Below the pieces are notes generated by a model. The model saw only the letters and a program-made list of their open reading frames with translations, did not search any database and was not told the origin of the DNA. The translations under genes and the position numbers were made by a program. This document shows, piece by piece, positions 57,404 to 64,000 of a stretch of DNA of 64,000 bases; positions within the stretch are counted from its first letter, which is position 1, and each line of letters starts with the position of its first letter. The DNA is taken from the NCBI RefSeq assembly GCF_014649495.1, contig NZ_BMTD01000009.1, forward strand, positions 1 to 64,000, written 5' to 3'. Source of the DNA: Streptomyces filipinensis (GTDB lineage Bacteria > Actinomycetota > Actinomycetes > Streptomycetales > Streptomycetaceae).

Positions 57404-57432
57404 CTACCCGCACAAAATTTCTACGCGGGTAG
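57404..57432 (-). promoter_or_regulatory. inverted repeat in the purS leader
   Basis: CTACCCGC (57404-57411) and GCGGGTAG (57425-57432) are perfect inverse copies around a 13-base AT-rich centre, about 40-70 bases before purS. A second small hairpin, GTAG-GAAA-CTAC, follows at 57437-57448. Candidate operator, or the region of the purS promoter. Confidence 0.5.
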
Positions 57433-57673
57433 AGTTGTAGGAAACTACGTGAGGCGCATCACGATCGGGTGTCGAAGCCGTACCACCGTGAAAAGTTCTG
57501 GGAAAGTTCGACGGTCCGTCCGGCCCGCCTATTGTCAGCGGACACGCGGGCGGATTTAGTCGGGCTTCACTTTTTATTGCCGGGCACTGTACAAATGAAT
57601 TGGCAATAGCCGATACTCGGCACGTCATCGCCGTTGAGCTGTATCGACGTGCCGCACGAAGGGACCGATATTC
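57433..57673. other. divergent promoter region between purS and lsr2
   Basis: No gene. The part from about 57540 to 57630 is unusually AT-rich for this genome (TTTTTATTGCCGGG, ACAAATGAATTGGCAATAGCC), which suits an lsr2 promoter and possible Lsr2 binding to its own upstream region. Confidence 0.5.
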
Positions 57674-57991
57674 GTGGCGCAAAAGGTCGTGGTCACTCTC
57701 TTTGACGACATCGACGGCTCGGAAGCGGCGGAAACGATCGCCTTCGGACTCGACGGCAAGTCGTACGAGATCGACCTGAACGAAACCAACGCCAAGAAAC
57801 TGCGCAAGGCGCTCGCGCCCTACGTGGAGGCCGGCCGCAAGCGCTCGCGGTCCGGCAAGGCGTACAAGCAGACGGAGGTCGCCCCCGACCCGGCGGCCGT
57901 CCGCGCCTGGGCCCAGGCCAACAAGATGGACGTACCGGCCCGCGGACGCATCCCCAAGAAGGTCTACGAGGCCTTCAGTGCCGCGCAGTGA
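57674..57991 (+). CDS. lsr2: nucleoid-associated protein Lsr2
   Basis: A 105-residue H-NS-like DNA bridging protein. The N-terminal oligomerisation part is MAQKVVVTLFDDIDG and ETIAFGLDGKSYEIDLNETNAKKLRKALAPYV in outline. The C-terminal DNA-binding part holds the AT-hook-like AQANKMDVPARGRIPKKVYEAF (Arg-Gly-Arg inserts in the minor groove). Lsr2 silences AT-rich and foreign DNA, including biosynthetic clusters in Streptomyces. GTG 57674 has GGGA about 12 bases upstream. It is the usual lsr2 of the purine region. Confidence 0.96.
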   Translation: MAQKVVVTLFDDIDGSEAAETIAFGLDGKSYEIDLNETNAKKLRKALAPYVEAGRKRSRSGKAYKQTEVAPDPAAVRAWAQANKMDVPARGRIPKKVYEAFSAAQ

Positions 57992-58006
57992 AGCCCGCGA
58001 AGGGGC

Positions 58007-58040
58007 GGCCCTCAGGGTCCGTCAGCGGACCCTGAGGGCC
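58007..58040 (+). terminator. lsr2 terminator
   Basis: A perfect 15-bp stem GGCCCTCAGGGTCCG/CGGACCCTGAGGGCC with a 4-base loop, 15 bases after the lsr2 stop. No U-run. Confidence 0.85.
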
Positions 58041-58078
58041 GTGCACTTGGGCATAACGGGCAGCAGGGGGGAGCCGAC

Positions 58079-58109
58079 TTGCGCGACCCCCCTGCTGATC
58101 AGCTAATGT
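58079..58109 (+). promoter_or_regulatory. promoter candidate for the tRNA-Gly genes
   Basis: TTGCGC (58079-58084) and TAATGT (58104-58109) are separated by 19 bases (18 if read as CTAATG), about 50 bases before tRNA-Gly(UCC). Moderately convincing. Confidence 0.45.
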
Positions 58110-58160
58110 CTGGAGCACGCCGAGGGGCGAGGCCGAAAGGCCGACAGCCCCGAGGACCGT

Positions 58161-58232
58161 GCGGGTGTAGTTCAGTAGCAGAACATCCCCCTTCCAGGGG
58201 GAAGGCACAGTGTGCGATTCCTGTCACCCGCT
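58161..58232 (+). tRNA. tRNA-Gly (UCC)
   Basis: A 72-base tRNA with anticodon TCC in CTTCCAG. The acceptor GCGGGTG/CACCCGC is perfect and the discriminator is U, as in other Gly tRNAs. Confidence 0.93.
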
Positions 58233-58310
58233 CCGACACCGGTCATGACCACCTTGTGGATCAGGTAGGCTGGTGTTCGCACCGATCGGTGGGAGCCGGT
58301 CGGGAGCAGT

Positions 58311-58383
58311 GCGGACGTAGCTCAGTTGGTAGAGCGCAACCTTGCCAAGGTTGAGGTCGCGAGTTCGAGCCTCGTCGTCCGCT
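58311..58383 (+). tRNA. tRNA-Gly (GCC), copy 1
   Basis: A 73-base tRNA with anticodon GCC in TTGCCAA. The acceptor GCGGACG/CGTCCGC is perfect, the discriminator is U, and CCA is encoded (58384-58386), unlike most tRNAs in this window. It is identical to the copy at 62322. Confidence 0.95.
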
Positions 58384-58393
58384 CCAGGGAAAG

Positions 58394-58420
58394 CCCCGGT
58401 CATCACGACCGGGGTTTTTT
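58394..58420 (+). terminator. terminator of the tRNA-Gly genes
   Basis: CCCCGGTC/GACCGGGG with a 5-base loop followed by TTTTTT, starting 8 bases after the encoded CCA. Confidence 0.9.
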
Positions 58421-58445
58421 CGTTCCCTCGACGCCCCCGCGCCTC

Positions 58446-58472
58446 TGACATTTGTCATGCCGGGCGATGACA
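58446..58472 (+). promoter_or_regulatory. operator of the ABC/two-component operon (TGACA-TT-TGTCA)
   Basis: TGACATTTGTCA (58446-58457) is a perfect palindrome, and TGTCAT...ATGACA (58453-58472) gives an overlapping second one. This pattern is typical of sites bound by DesR/LiaR-type response regulators that control their own ABC operons. It lies 45 bases before the preferred ABC start. Confidence 0.65.
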
Positions 58473-58516
58473 GCGCGCACTGCCGACCCGGCCCGGGCGC
58501 CGGGACGCTGGGTCTC

Positions 58517-59461
58517 ATGCACTACGACGAACACGAACACGTGATTGAGGTCACCGATCTCAGGCGCGTCTACGGGGGCGGGTTCGAGGCCGTACGCGGA
58601 ATCAGCTTCTCCGTGGCCCGCGGGGAGATCTTCGCCCTGCTCGGCACCAACGGCGCGGGCAAGACGTCGACGGTCGAACTCCTGGAAGGGCTCGCCGCCC
58701 CCGCCGGGGGCCGGGTGCGGGTCCTCGGCCACGATCCCTGCCGGGAGCGCGCGGCCGTACGCCCCCGCACCGGTGTGATGCTCCAGGAGGGCGGATTCCC
58801 GGCCGAGCTGACCGTCGCCGAGACCGCCCGGATGTGGGCGGGCTGCATGAGCGGGGCACGGCCGGAGGCCGAAGTGCTGGAGCTGGTCGGGCTCGCGCAG
58901 CGGCACGGGGTACGGGTCAAGCAGTTGTCCGGCGGCGAACGGCGGCGGCTCGACCTGGCGCTCGCCCTGCTCGGCGATCCCGAAGTGCTGTTCCTGGACG
59001 AACCGACGACCGGGCTCGACGCGGAAGGCCGCCGGGACACCTGGGAGTTGGTGCGCAGCCTGCGCGACGCGGGCACGACCGTGCTGCTCACCACGCACTA
59101 CCTGGAGGAGGCCGAGGGCCTCGCCGACCGGCTCGCCATCCTGCACGAGGGCCGGATCGCCGCCGCCGGGACCCCGGCCGAGGTCACCGCCGGCCGCCCC
59201 TCCCGGATGGCCTTCGAACTGCCCGACGGCTACTTCCTCGGCGATCTGCCCCCGCTGGCCGACCTCGGTGTCTGCGCCCACGAGAGCGACGGGAGGGTCG
59301 TACGGCTGCAGACCACCCAGCTGCAGCGGACCGCGACCGGCGTGCTGACCTGGGCCGCGCGGACCGGCGTCGAGCTGCGCGGGCTGGACGTGCGGTCGGC
59401 GTCGCTGGAGGAGGCGTTCCTGGGGATCGCACGCGAACAGGCACAGGGGGTGGCGGCATGA
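58517..59461 (+). CDS. ABC transporter ATP-binding protein (exporter type)
   Basis: A 314-residue ATPase. Walker A GTNGAGKTS (near residue 50), Q-loop MLQEGGFP, signature LSGGERRRLDLALALLGDP, Walker B VLFLDEPTTGLD and switch His in LLTTHYLEEAE are all intact. The drug/lipid exporter class (DrrA/CcmA-like) is indicated by the C-terminal extension of about 75 residues (RTATGVLTWAARTG). ATG 58517 is preferred over ATG 58457 because the latter lies inside the operator. Stop and next start overlap (ATGA), so it is coupled to the permease. Confidence 0.9.
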   Translation: MHYDEHEHVIEVTDLRRVYGGGFEAVRGISFSVARGEIFALLGTNGAGKTSTVELLEGLAAPAGGRVRVLGHDPCRERAAVRPRTGVMLQEGGFPAELTVAETARMWAGCMSGARPEAEVLELVGLAQRHGVRVKQLSGGERRRLDLALALLGDPEVLFLDEPTTGLDAEGRRDTWELVRSLRDAGTTVLLTTHYLEEAEGLADRLAILHEGRIAAAGTPAEVTAGRPSRMAFELPDGYFLGDLPPLADLGVCAHESDGRVVRLQTTQLQRTATGVLTWAARTGVELRGLDVRSASLEEAFLGIAREQAQGVAA

Positions 59462-60423
59462 GCGGGGCCGGAGCGGGCGCGAGGGGACGCGGTGTGAGCG
59501 CAGTCGGACCGGGTGCCGGAGGCGGCAACGGCAGCGCGGCGCGCGGTGGAGGCGGAGTGCGTGCCGGGGACGGTGGCGAGGACGGGATCGCAGGGGAGGG
59601 GTGTGGCGTGAGCGGCGTCGAGACAGCGGGCCGGGACGGCGGCGTGCGGAGCGGCGACCGGGCGGCGGCGGGCCGGCGGCTGCGGGCGCTGGCCCGCGCC
59701 GAACTCACCCTGCTCGGACGCAACCGCGGGGTCGTGTTCACCGCGCTGGCCGTGCCGCTGCTGCTGCCGTTCAGCGTGCGGCCCGCCATCGACCAGCTGG
59801 ACCTGAAGAAGCAGGGGCTGACCATCGGCACCACCCTGCTGACGGCCGCGGTCGGCTTCTCCTTCCTCTTCGCCGTCTACACCTCCCTGGTCAACGCCTA
59901 CGTCGCCCGCCGTGAGGAACTCGTCCTCAAGCGGCTGCGCACCGGCGAACTCTCCGACGCCGAGATCCTCACCGGCACCGCCCTGCCCGCCCTCGGCATC
60001 GGCCTCGCCCAGGCGCTGGTGCTGTGTGCCGGGTGCGCGGCCCTGCTGCACACCGGCACACCCAGGGCGCCGTACCTGATCCTGCCCGGGCTGCTGGCCG
60101 GTTACCTGGTCAGTGCCGCGCTCGCCGCGTTCACCGCGTCCTTCACCCGCACCGTGGAGAGCAGCCAGGTCACCGCGATGCCGCTGATGATCCTGTCGAT
60201 GCTCGGCTCCGGAATCACCGTCCCGACCGAGTTCCTCCCGGACAAGCTGGCCACCGTGTGCGAACTGCTGCCGCTGTCCCCGGCGGTCCGGCTCTTCCGC
60301 GGCGGCTGGACGGGCCAGTTGAGCACGGGCGAGACCCTGACCGCCCTGGTGACCGCGCTGGCCTGGTCGATCCTCGCGGTGTTTGCTGTACGACGGTGGT
60401 TCCGATGGGAGCCGCGGCGCTGA
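59458..60423 (+). CDS. ABC-2 type transporter permease
   Basis: A 321-residue membrane protein. After an unusual 80-residue Gly/Arg-rich, probably disordered N-terminus there are six membrane segments from about residue 95 (NRGVVFTALAVPLLLPFSV) to the end. The ABC-2 permease mark ITVPTEFLPDKLATVCELLPLSPAVRLFRGGW lies after segment 5. It works with the ATPase encoded just before it; the substrate may be a lipid, peptide or drug. The low-complexity start suggests the true start may be a later GTG (for example 59608), with the coupled ATG 59458 the default. Confidence 0.85.
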   Translation: MSGAGAGARGRGVSAVGPGAGGGNGSAARGGGGVRAGDGGEDGIAGEGCGVSGVETAGRDGGVRSGDRAAAGRRLRALARAELTLLGRNRGVVFTALAVPLLLPFSVRPAIDQLDLKKQGLTIGTTLLTAAVGFSFLFAVYTSLVNAYVARREELVLKRLRTGELSDAEILTGTALPALGIGLAQALVLCAGCAALLHTGTPRAPYLILPGLLAGYLVSAALAAFTASFTRTVESSQVTAMPLMILSMLGSGITVPTEFLPDKLATVCELLPLSPAVRLFRGGWTGQLSTGETLTALVTALAWSILAVFAVRRWFRWEPRR

Positions 60424-60442
60424 GGAACGGGGGGACGCGCGG

Positions 60443-61687
60443 ATGCTGGGACGGGTACGCCGATGGCGGCAACGGCACTGGGGGGAGCTGAGCAAGGCCG
60501 AGCGGGTCGAACTGTTCAGCGTCCTCACCTGGTACGGCACGGTCTGGTTCATCATGGCCTGCTGGGTGCTGCTGCCCCTGCCCACCGGTCTCGCCCACCG
60601 GCCCGCGGCGATCGTCCTCGGCGCTCTCCTCGCCCTCGTGGCGATCGTGCAGTGCGTGCTCGCCAACCGGCTCACCAGGCCCGCGCTCGACCACTATCTG
60701 GGGCGCACGGACCTGCCGGCCGGCGCGCACCGCGCCCCTGCCGTCGTGCTGGCGCTGGCGCTGGCGCTGATCGTGGCCCTCACCGGGCTGGACGCGGCGA
60801 CCCCCATGACGGTCCCCTTCCTGATCGCCGGCTATGTGCTGCCGTTCGCGCTGCTGTACGGACTCACGGTCCCGGTCCCGGTGTTCCTGCGCCGGTCGGC
60901 GGTGTGCGCGGCCCTGCTCACGACAGCCGTCGGGCTCGCCGATCACGACGGCGCCGCCCTGGCGGCGACCGCGATGATGACCGCCTTCCAGACGGTCTTC
61001 GCGCTGCTCGCCGGCCGCTGCGGCGCCTGGACCCTGGCCGTGCTGTGGGAGGCGGAACGGGCCCGCGAGGTGGAGAGCCGGCTCGCCGTGGCCGAGGAGC
61101 GGCTGCGGTTCGGGCGGGACCTGCACGACGTGCTGGGGCGCAACCTCTCCGTCATCTCGCTCAAGAGCGAGCTGGCCGTCCAACTCGCCCGGCGCGGGCG
61201 GCCGGAGGCCGTGGAGCAGATGATCGAGGTGCAGCGCATCGCCCAGGAGTCGCAGCGGGAGGTACGGGACGTCGTACGCGGCTACCGGGAGGCCGATCTC
61301 GGTGTGGAACTCGCGGGCGCCCAGGGCGTGTTGACGGCCGCCGGGATCGACTGCGAGGTCAGCGCGGAGACGGCGGGGCTGCCCGCCGACGTGCAGTCCG
61401 CGCTCGGCTGGGTGGTGCGCGAGGCGACCACCAATGTGCTGCGGCACGGGGACGCGGGCCGCTGCACGCTGCGCCTGCGGATACAGGAGGGGCGTGTGGT
61501 GCTGGCGGTGGAGAACGACGGACTGCCCGGAACCCCCGACGGGGGTGGGGGTTCCGGGCTCGCCGGGCTGCGGGAGCGGCTCGCGGCCGTCGGCGGAACC
61601 CTGGAGGCCGGCGCGGCCGCCGGGGGCCGGTTCCGGGTGGTGGCCGAGGTGCCCTTGGGAGAGAAAGTGAGTGAAGTCACGTCATGA
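60443..61687 (+). CDS. sensor histidine kinase (NarL/DesK type)
   Basis: A 414-residue membrane kinase. Five or six hydrophobic segments fill residues 28-200 with no large outside loop, suggesting it senses the membrane itself, as DesK or LiaS do. The dimerisation/phosphoacceptor motif FGRDLHDVLGRNLSVISLKSELA holds the active His near 230. The ATP lid region follows (VVREATTNVLRHG, VENDGLPG, SGLAGLRERLAAVGG). ATG 60443 has GGGGGG 8 bases upstream. It overlaps the response regulator by 4 bases. Confidence 0.9.
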   Translation: MLGRVRRWRQRHWGELSKAERVELFSVLTWYGTVWFIMACWVLLPLPTGLAHRPAAIVLGALLALVAIVQCVLANRLTRPALDHYLGRTDLPAGAHRAPAVVLALALALIVALTGLDAATPMTVPFLIAGYVLPFALLYGLTVPVPVFLRRSAVCAALLTTAVGLADHDGAALAATAMMTAFQTVFALLAGRCGAWTLAVLWEAERAREVESRLAVAEERLRFGRDLHDVLGRNLSVISLKSELAVQLARRGRPEAVEQMIEVQRIAQESQREVRDVVRGYREADLGVELAGAQGVLTAAGIDCEVSAETAGLPADVQSALGWVVREATTNVLRHGDAGRCTLRLRIQEGRVVLAVENDGLPGTPDGGGGSGLAGLRERLAAVGGTLEAGAAAGGRFRVVAEVPLGEKVSEVTS

Positions 61688-62298
61688 GCACTCCGGTACG
61701 CCTGTTGCTCGCCGACGACGAGCATCTGATCCGGGGCGCGCTGGCCGCGCTGCTGTCGCTGGAGGAGGACCTTCTCGTCGTCGCGGAGGCTGCCAGCGGA
61801 CCCGAGGCGCTGGCCATGGCGCGGGCCCATGAACCCGATGTCGCCGTGCTCGATCTCCAGATGCCGGGCGCCGACGGTGTGAAGGTCGCCACATCCCTGC
61901 GCACCGAACTGCCCGCCTGCCAGGTGCTGATCGTCACCGGACACGGGCGGCCCGGGCATCTGAAACGGGCGCTCGCGGCCGGTGTGCGCGGGTTCGTCCC
62001 GAAGACGGTCAGCGCCCAGCGGCTCGCCGAGATCATCCGGACCGTGCACGCCGGAAGCCGTTACGTCGACCCGGAGTTGGCCGCCGACGCGATCTCCGCC
62101 GGGGACTCCCCGCTGACCACGCGGGAGGCCGAGGTGCTGGAGCTGGCGGCCGAGGGAGCGCCGGTCGCGGAGATCGCCGAGCGTGCCGCGCTGTCCCCGG
62201 GGACCGTGCGGAACTACCTCTCCTCGGCCGTCACGAAGCTCGGCGCCGAGAACCGACATGCGGCAGTGCGTCTCGCACGGGAGCGAGGTTGGGTATAG
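61684..62298 (+). CDS. LuxR/NarL-family response regulator
   Basis: A 204-residue regulator. The receiver domain (1-120) has the acidic pocket LLADDEHL, the phosphoacceptor Asp in VAVLDLQMPG (about residue 57), Thr in VLIVTGHG and Lys in VPKTVSA. A LuxR helix-turn-helix (about 138-200: LTTREAEVLELAAEGAPVAE, then SPGTVRNYLSSAVTKLGA) binds DNA. It is the partner of the kinase just upstream and probably binds the TGACA palindrome at 58446 in front of the operon. The stop codon overlaps a candidate -10 box (TATAGT, 62294-62299) of the next tRNA. Confidence 0.93.
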   Translation: MSTPVRLLLADDEHLIRGALAALLSLEEDLLVVAEAASGPEALAMARAHEPDVAVLDLQMPGADGVKVATSLRTELPACQVLIVTGHGRPGHLKRALAAGVRGFVPKTVSAQRLAEIIRTVHAGSRYVDPELAADAISAGDSPLTTREAEVLELAAEGAPVAEIAERAALSPGTVRNYLSSAVTKLGAENRHAAVRLARERGWV

Positions 62299-62321
62299 TT
62301 GCTCTCGCGCCACGGCGCACT

Positions 62322-62394
62322 GCGGACGTAGCTCAGTTGGTAGAGCGCAACCTTGCCAAGGTTGAGGTCGCGAGTTCGAGCCTCGTCGTCCGCT
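62322..62394 (+). tRNA. tRNA-Gly (GCC), copy 2
   Basis: Identical over 73 bases to copy 1 at 58311 and likewise followed by encoded CCA. Anticodon GCC. It begins 23 bases after the response-regulator stop. Confidence 0.95.
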
Positions 62395-62401
62395 CCAGTA
62401 A

Positions 62402-62427
62402 GGCCCCCGGTCCCCCGGGGGCCTTTT
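62402..62427 (+). terminator. terminator of tRNA-Gly copy 2
   Basis: A perfect 9-bp stem GGCCCCCGG/CCGGGGGCC with a TCCC loop followed by TTTT, 5 bases after the encoded CCA. It lies 18 bases from the end of the convergent purC. Confidence 0.9.
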
Positions 62428-62444
62428 GCGTCACCGCTCGGGCG

Positions 62445-63344
62445 TCATGACCAGCTCATGCCCGTGAGGCGCTCGTACGCCTCCACGTATTTCTGCCGGG
62501 TCGCGGCCACGACCTGCTGCGGCAGCGGCGGCGGGGGCTGCTCGCTCCTGCGGTCCCAGCCGGACTCCGCCGAGGTCAGCCAGTTCCGCACGAACTGCTT
62601 GTCGTACGACGGCTGCGCACGGCCCGGCTGCCACTGGTCGGCCGGCCAGAACCGGGAGGAGTCCGGGGTGAGGACCTCGTCGGCGAGCACGAGGGTGTCC
62701 CCGTCGAAGCCGAACTCGAACTTGGTGTCGGCCAGGATGATCCCCCGCTCGCGGGCGATGTCCCGGGCGCGGGCGTACACGGCGAGCGTGGCCTGACGCA
62801 GCTGGGCGGCGGTATCGGCGCCGACCTGGCGGGCCACCTCCTCGTAGGAGACGTTCTCGTCGTGCTCGCCGACCTCGGCCTTGGTGGCCGGGGTGAAGAT
62901 CGGGGCGGGCAGTTCGGAGCCGTCGACGAGGCCTTCGGGGAGGGCGAGGCCGCAGACCGTACGGGACTCGTCGTACTCCAGCAGGCCCGAGCCGGTGAGA
63001 TAGCCGCGGGCCACGCACTCGACCGGGACCATCTTCAGGGACTTGCAGACCAGTGTGCGGCCCGCCCAGTCGGCCGGCGCGCCCTCGGGCAGCTCCGTGC
63101 TGATCACGTGGTGGGGTGCCAGGTCGCGCAACTGGTCGAACCACCACAGGGAGAGCTGGGTGAGGACGCGGCCCTTGTCGGGGATCTCCGTGGGCAGCAC
63201 CCAGTCATAGGCGGACATGCGGTCGCTGGCGACCATCACGAGGTCGCCCGCCTCGTTCTGGTACAGCTCGCGCACCTTTCCGGTGTGGAGGTGCACCAGG
63301 CCCGGAACCTGGATCGGCTCGGGCTTTTCTACGAATCCGGACAC
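62445..63344 (-). CDS. purC: SAICAR synthetase (phosphoribosylaminoimidazole-succinocarboxamide synthase)
   Basis: A 299-residue enzyme joining CAIR and aspartate with ATP. Signatures: LHTGKVRELYQNEAGDLVMVASDRMSAYDWVLP in outline, VECVARGYLTGSG, the purine-loop DTKFEFGFDGD, and DEVLTPDSSRFW with YDKQFVRNWL. GTG 63344 is chosen because GGGGAGG lies 5 bases upstream; frame openness to 63401 is not needed. The enzyme is of the longer, eukaryote-like length found in actinobacteria. Confidence 0.96.
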   Translation of the reverse strand: MSGFVEKPEPIQVPGLVHLHTGKVRELYQNEAGDLVMVASDRMSAYDWVLPTEIPDKGRVLTQLSLWWFDQLRDLAPHHVISTELPEGAPADWAGRTLVCKSLKMVPVECVARGYLTGSGLLEYDESRTVCGLALPEGLVDGSELPAPIFTPATKAEVGEHDENVSYEEVARQVGADTAAQLRQATLAVYARARDIARERGIILADTKFEFGFDGDTLVLADEVLTPDSSRFWPADQWQPGRAQPSYDKQFVRNWLTSAESGWDRRSEQPPPPLPQQVVAATRQKYVEAYERLTGMSWS

Positions 63345-63416
63345 GGTTCCTCCCCGTGGTTCTGTCCAAGTGCCTCGATTCTCCCGTATCCGCTGGTCCA
63401 CTGCGCCGGGGGGTCG

Positions 63417-64000
63417 TCAGTCGCGTTTGCAGATGCGGTCCAGCAGGTTCGCCGTGGCGCGCTGGATGCGGGGCTCGACATGGCCGGGGCGGTCCAGGGC
63501 CGGGGACCAGGCGAAGGTGCCGGAGGCGAAGACCCAGGCGCCGGAGGGGGCGCGGTAGAGGGAGGTCTCCTGGTGGCGCAGGGCGCCCTCGCTGTCGCTG
63601 TACGGGGAGTGGGCGAGCAGGATGCGCTCGTCGTGCTCGGGCAGCGGGGTGCGCGGGAAGTACCGGTCGGCCTCGCCGGCGACCAGGCCCTTGATCTCGT
63701 CGCCCTCCTGCGCACCGGTCGCCTCCCACAGCCAGTGGCCGGCGTTGCGGACGATCAGCGGATGCGGCTCGGGGACCCGGCCCGCGTACTGGATGCCGAC
63801 CAGCTGCTGCTCGGGCCGGTCGATCTCGCGCCACAGCACGGGCTTTCCGGGGCCCTTGCGCTTGCGGCAGGTCAGCAGCCGGTCCGGGACGCCGGACGGG
63901 GACGGGCCCAGCTCGATCTGCCAGTACATGGTGTTGGCGGAGAGGAACACCAGCGACGTGCCCCGGTCCCGGGCGTCCTCGACGGCCCGGCGCATCGGCA
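63417..64000 (-). CDS. C-terminal part of an N,N-dimethylformamidase-like protein (cut by the window)
   Basis: The last 194 or so residues of a minus-strand gene whose start lies beyond the right edge. Visible sequence includes LVFLSANTMYWQIELG, WREIDRPEQQLVGIQYAG, LIVRNAGHWLWEATGA, and the end YRAPSGAWVFASGTFAWSPALDRPGH. These resemble the C-terminal domain of the large subunit of N,N-dimethylformamidase, a Rossmann-like fold with a His/Asn-rich surface. Related actinobacterial proteins are annotated as hypothetical. An ATG at 63995 is probably internal. No promoter is visible in the window. Confidence 0.7.
   Translation of the reverse strand, partial: PMRRAVEDARDRGTSLVFLSANTMYWQIELGPSPSGVPDRLLTCRKRKGPGKPVLWREIDRPEQQLVGIQYAGRVPEPHPLIVRNAGHWLWEATGAQEGDEIKGLVAGEADRYFPRTPLPEHDERILLAHSPYSDSEGALRHQETSLYRAPSGAWVFASGTFAWSPALDRPGHVEPRIQRATANLLDRICKRD

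Noticed and set aside
57404..57682. A 92-codon minus-strand frame between purS and lsr2
   Set aside because: No ribosome binding site and no recognisable domain, and it overlaps the lsr2 start and the AT-rich promoter region.

Overview
The window is chromosomal DNA of a Streptomyces species. The evidence is the very high GC content with strong third-position GC bias, frequent GTG starts, and developmental and regulatory genes typical of the genus: an AtrA-like regulator, an orf1590-type sporulation protein, bldC and Lsr2. A ParB-binding parS site, valine dehydrogenase and split formylglycinamidine synthase genes (purS, purQ, purL) fit as well. From memory, the gene order matches the S. coelicolor SCO4122 to SCO4069 core region, with a few local additions. 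No computation or database search was run, so all names rest on motifs, lengths and synteny recalled from memory.

Layout. 1-380: promoter and leader of a ribosomal RNA operon that runs leftward out of the window. 381-8944: a divergent MarR/MFS pair, a PAS-SpoIIE phosphatase, a type II NADH dehydrogenase, AtrA, and an ECF sigma factor fused to anti-sigma-like and carbohydrate-binding-like parts. 8951-22420: a giant BTAD/NB-ARC regulator, a degenerate asparagine-synthase-like protein, the orf1590 homologue, LhgO, TrmB, a PrsW protease, an aldo/keto reductase, and an M23 peptidase behind a candidate c-di-AMP (ydaO) riboswitch. 22949-30274: initiator tRNA, a MarR-controlled riboflavin-type module (inverted RibD fusion plus RibA), an efflux/flavin-reductase pair with a TetR regulator and an exceptionally clear operator, a cluster of small unknown genes including a tiny secreted peptide, and tRNA-Lys.

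30385-43054: amino-acid permease, DEAD-box helicase with Arg/Asp repeats, a lipoprotein, a metallopeptidase, a metallophosphoesterase, a tRNA-Glu/Asp/Phe cluster with a perfect parS palindrome, a glycosyltransferase, a DivIVA-motif microprotein with a two-TM partner, and HrpA. 43150-47730: second tRNA-Asp, a small CxxC protein, bldC, valine dehydrogenase and a DUF3073 protein. 47766-57363: purM-purF, then META lipoprotein, maleylpyruvate-isomerase-like, TetR and MFS genes, then purL-purQ-purS. 57674-64000: Lsr2, tRNA-Gly(UCC), an ABC exporter with its two-component system between two identical tRNA-Gly(GCC) genes, purC, and a gene cut by the right edge.

Functionally the window mixes housekeeping work (purine synthesis, tRNAs, RNA helicases, rRNA transcription) with developmental regulators and several self-contained efflux-plus-regulator modules whose operators can be read directly. 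Coding density is high. The longest gene-poor stretches are 14604-15294, 43225-44267 and 44475-44992.
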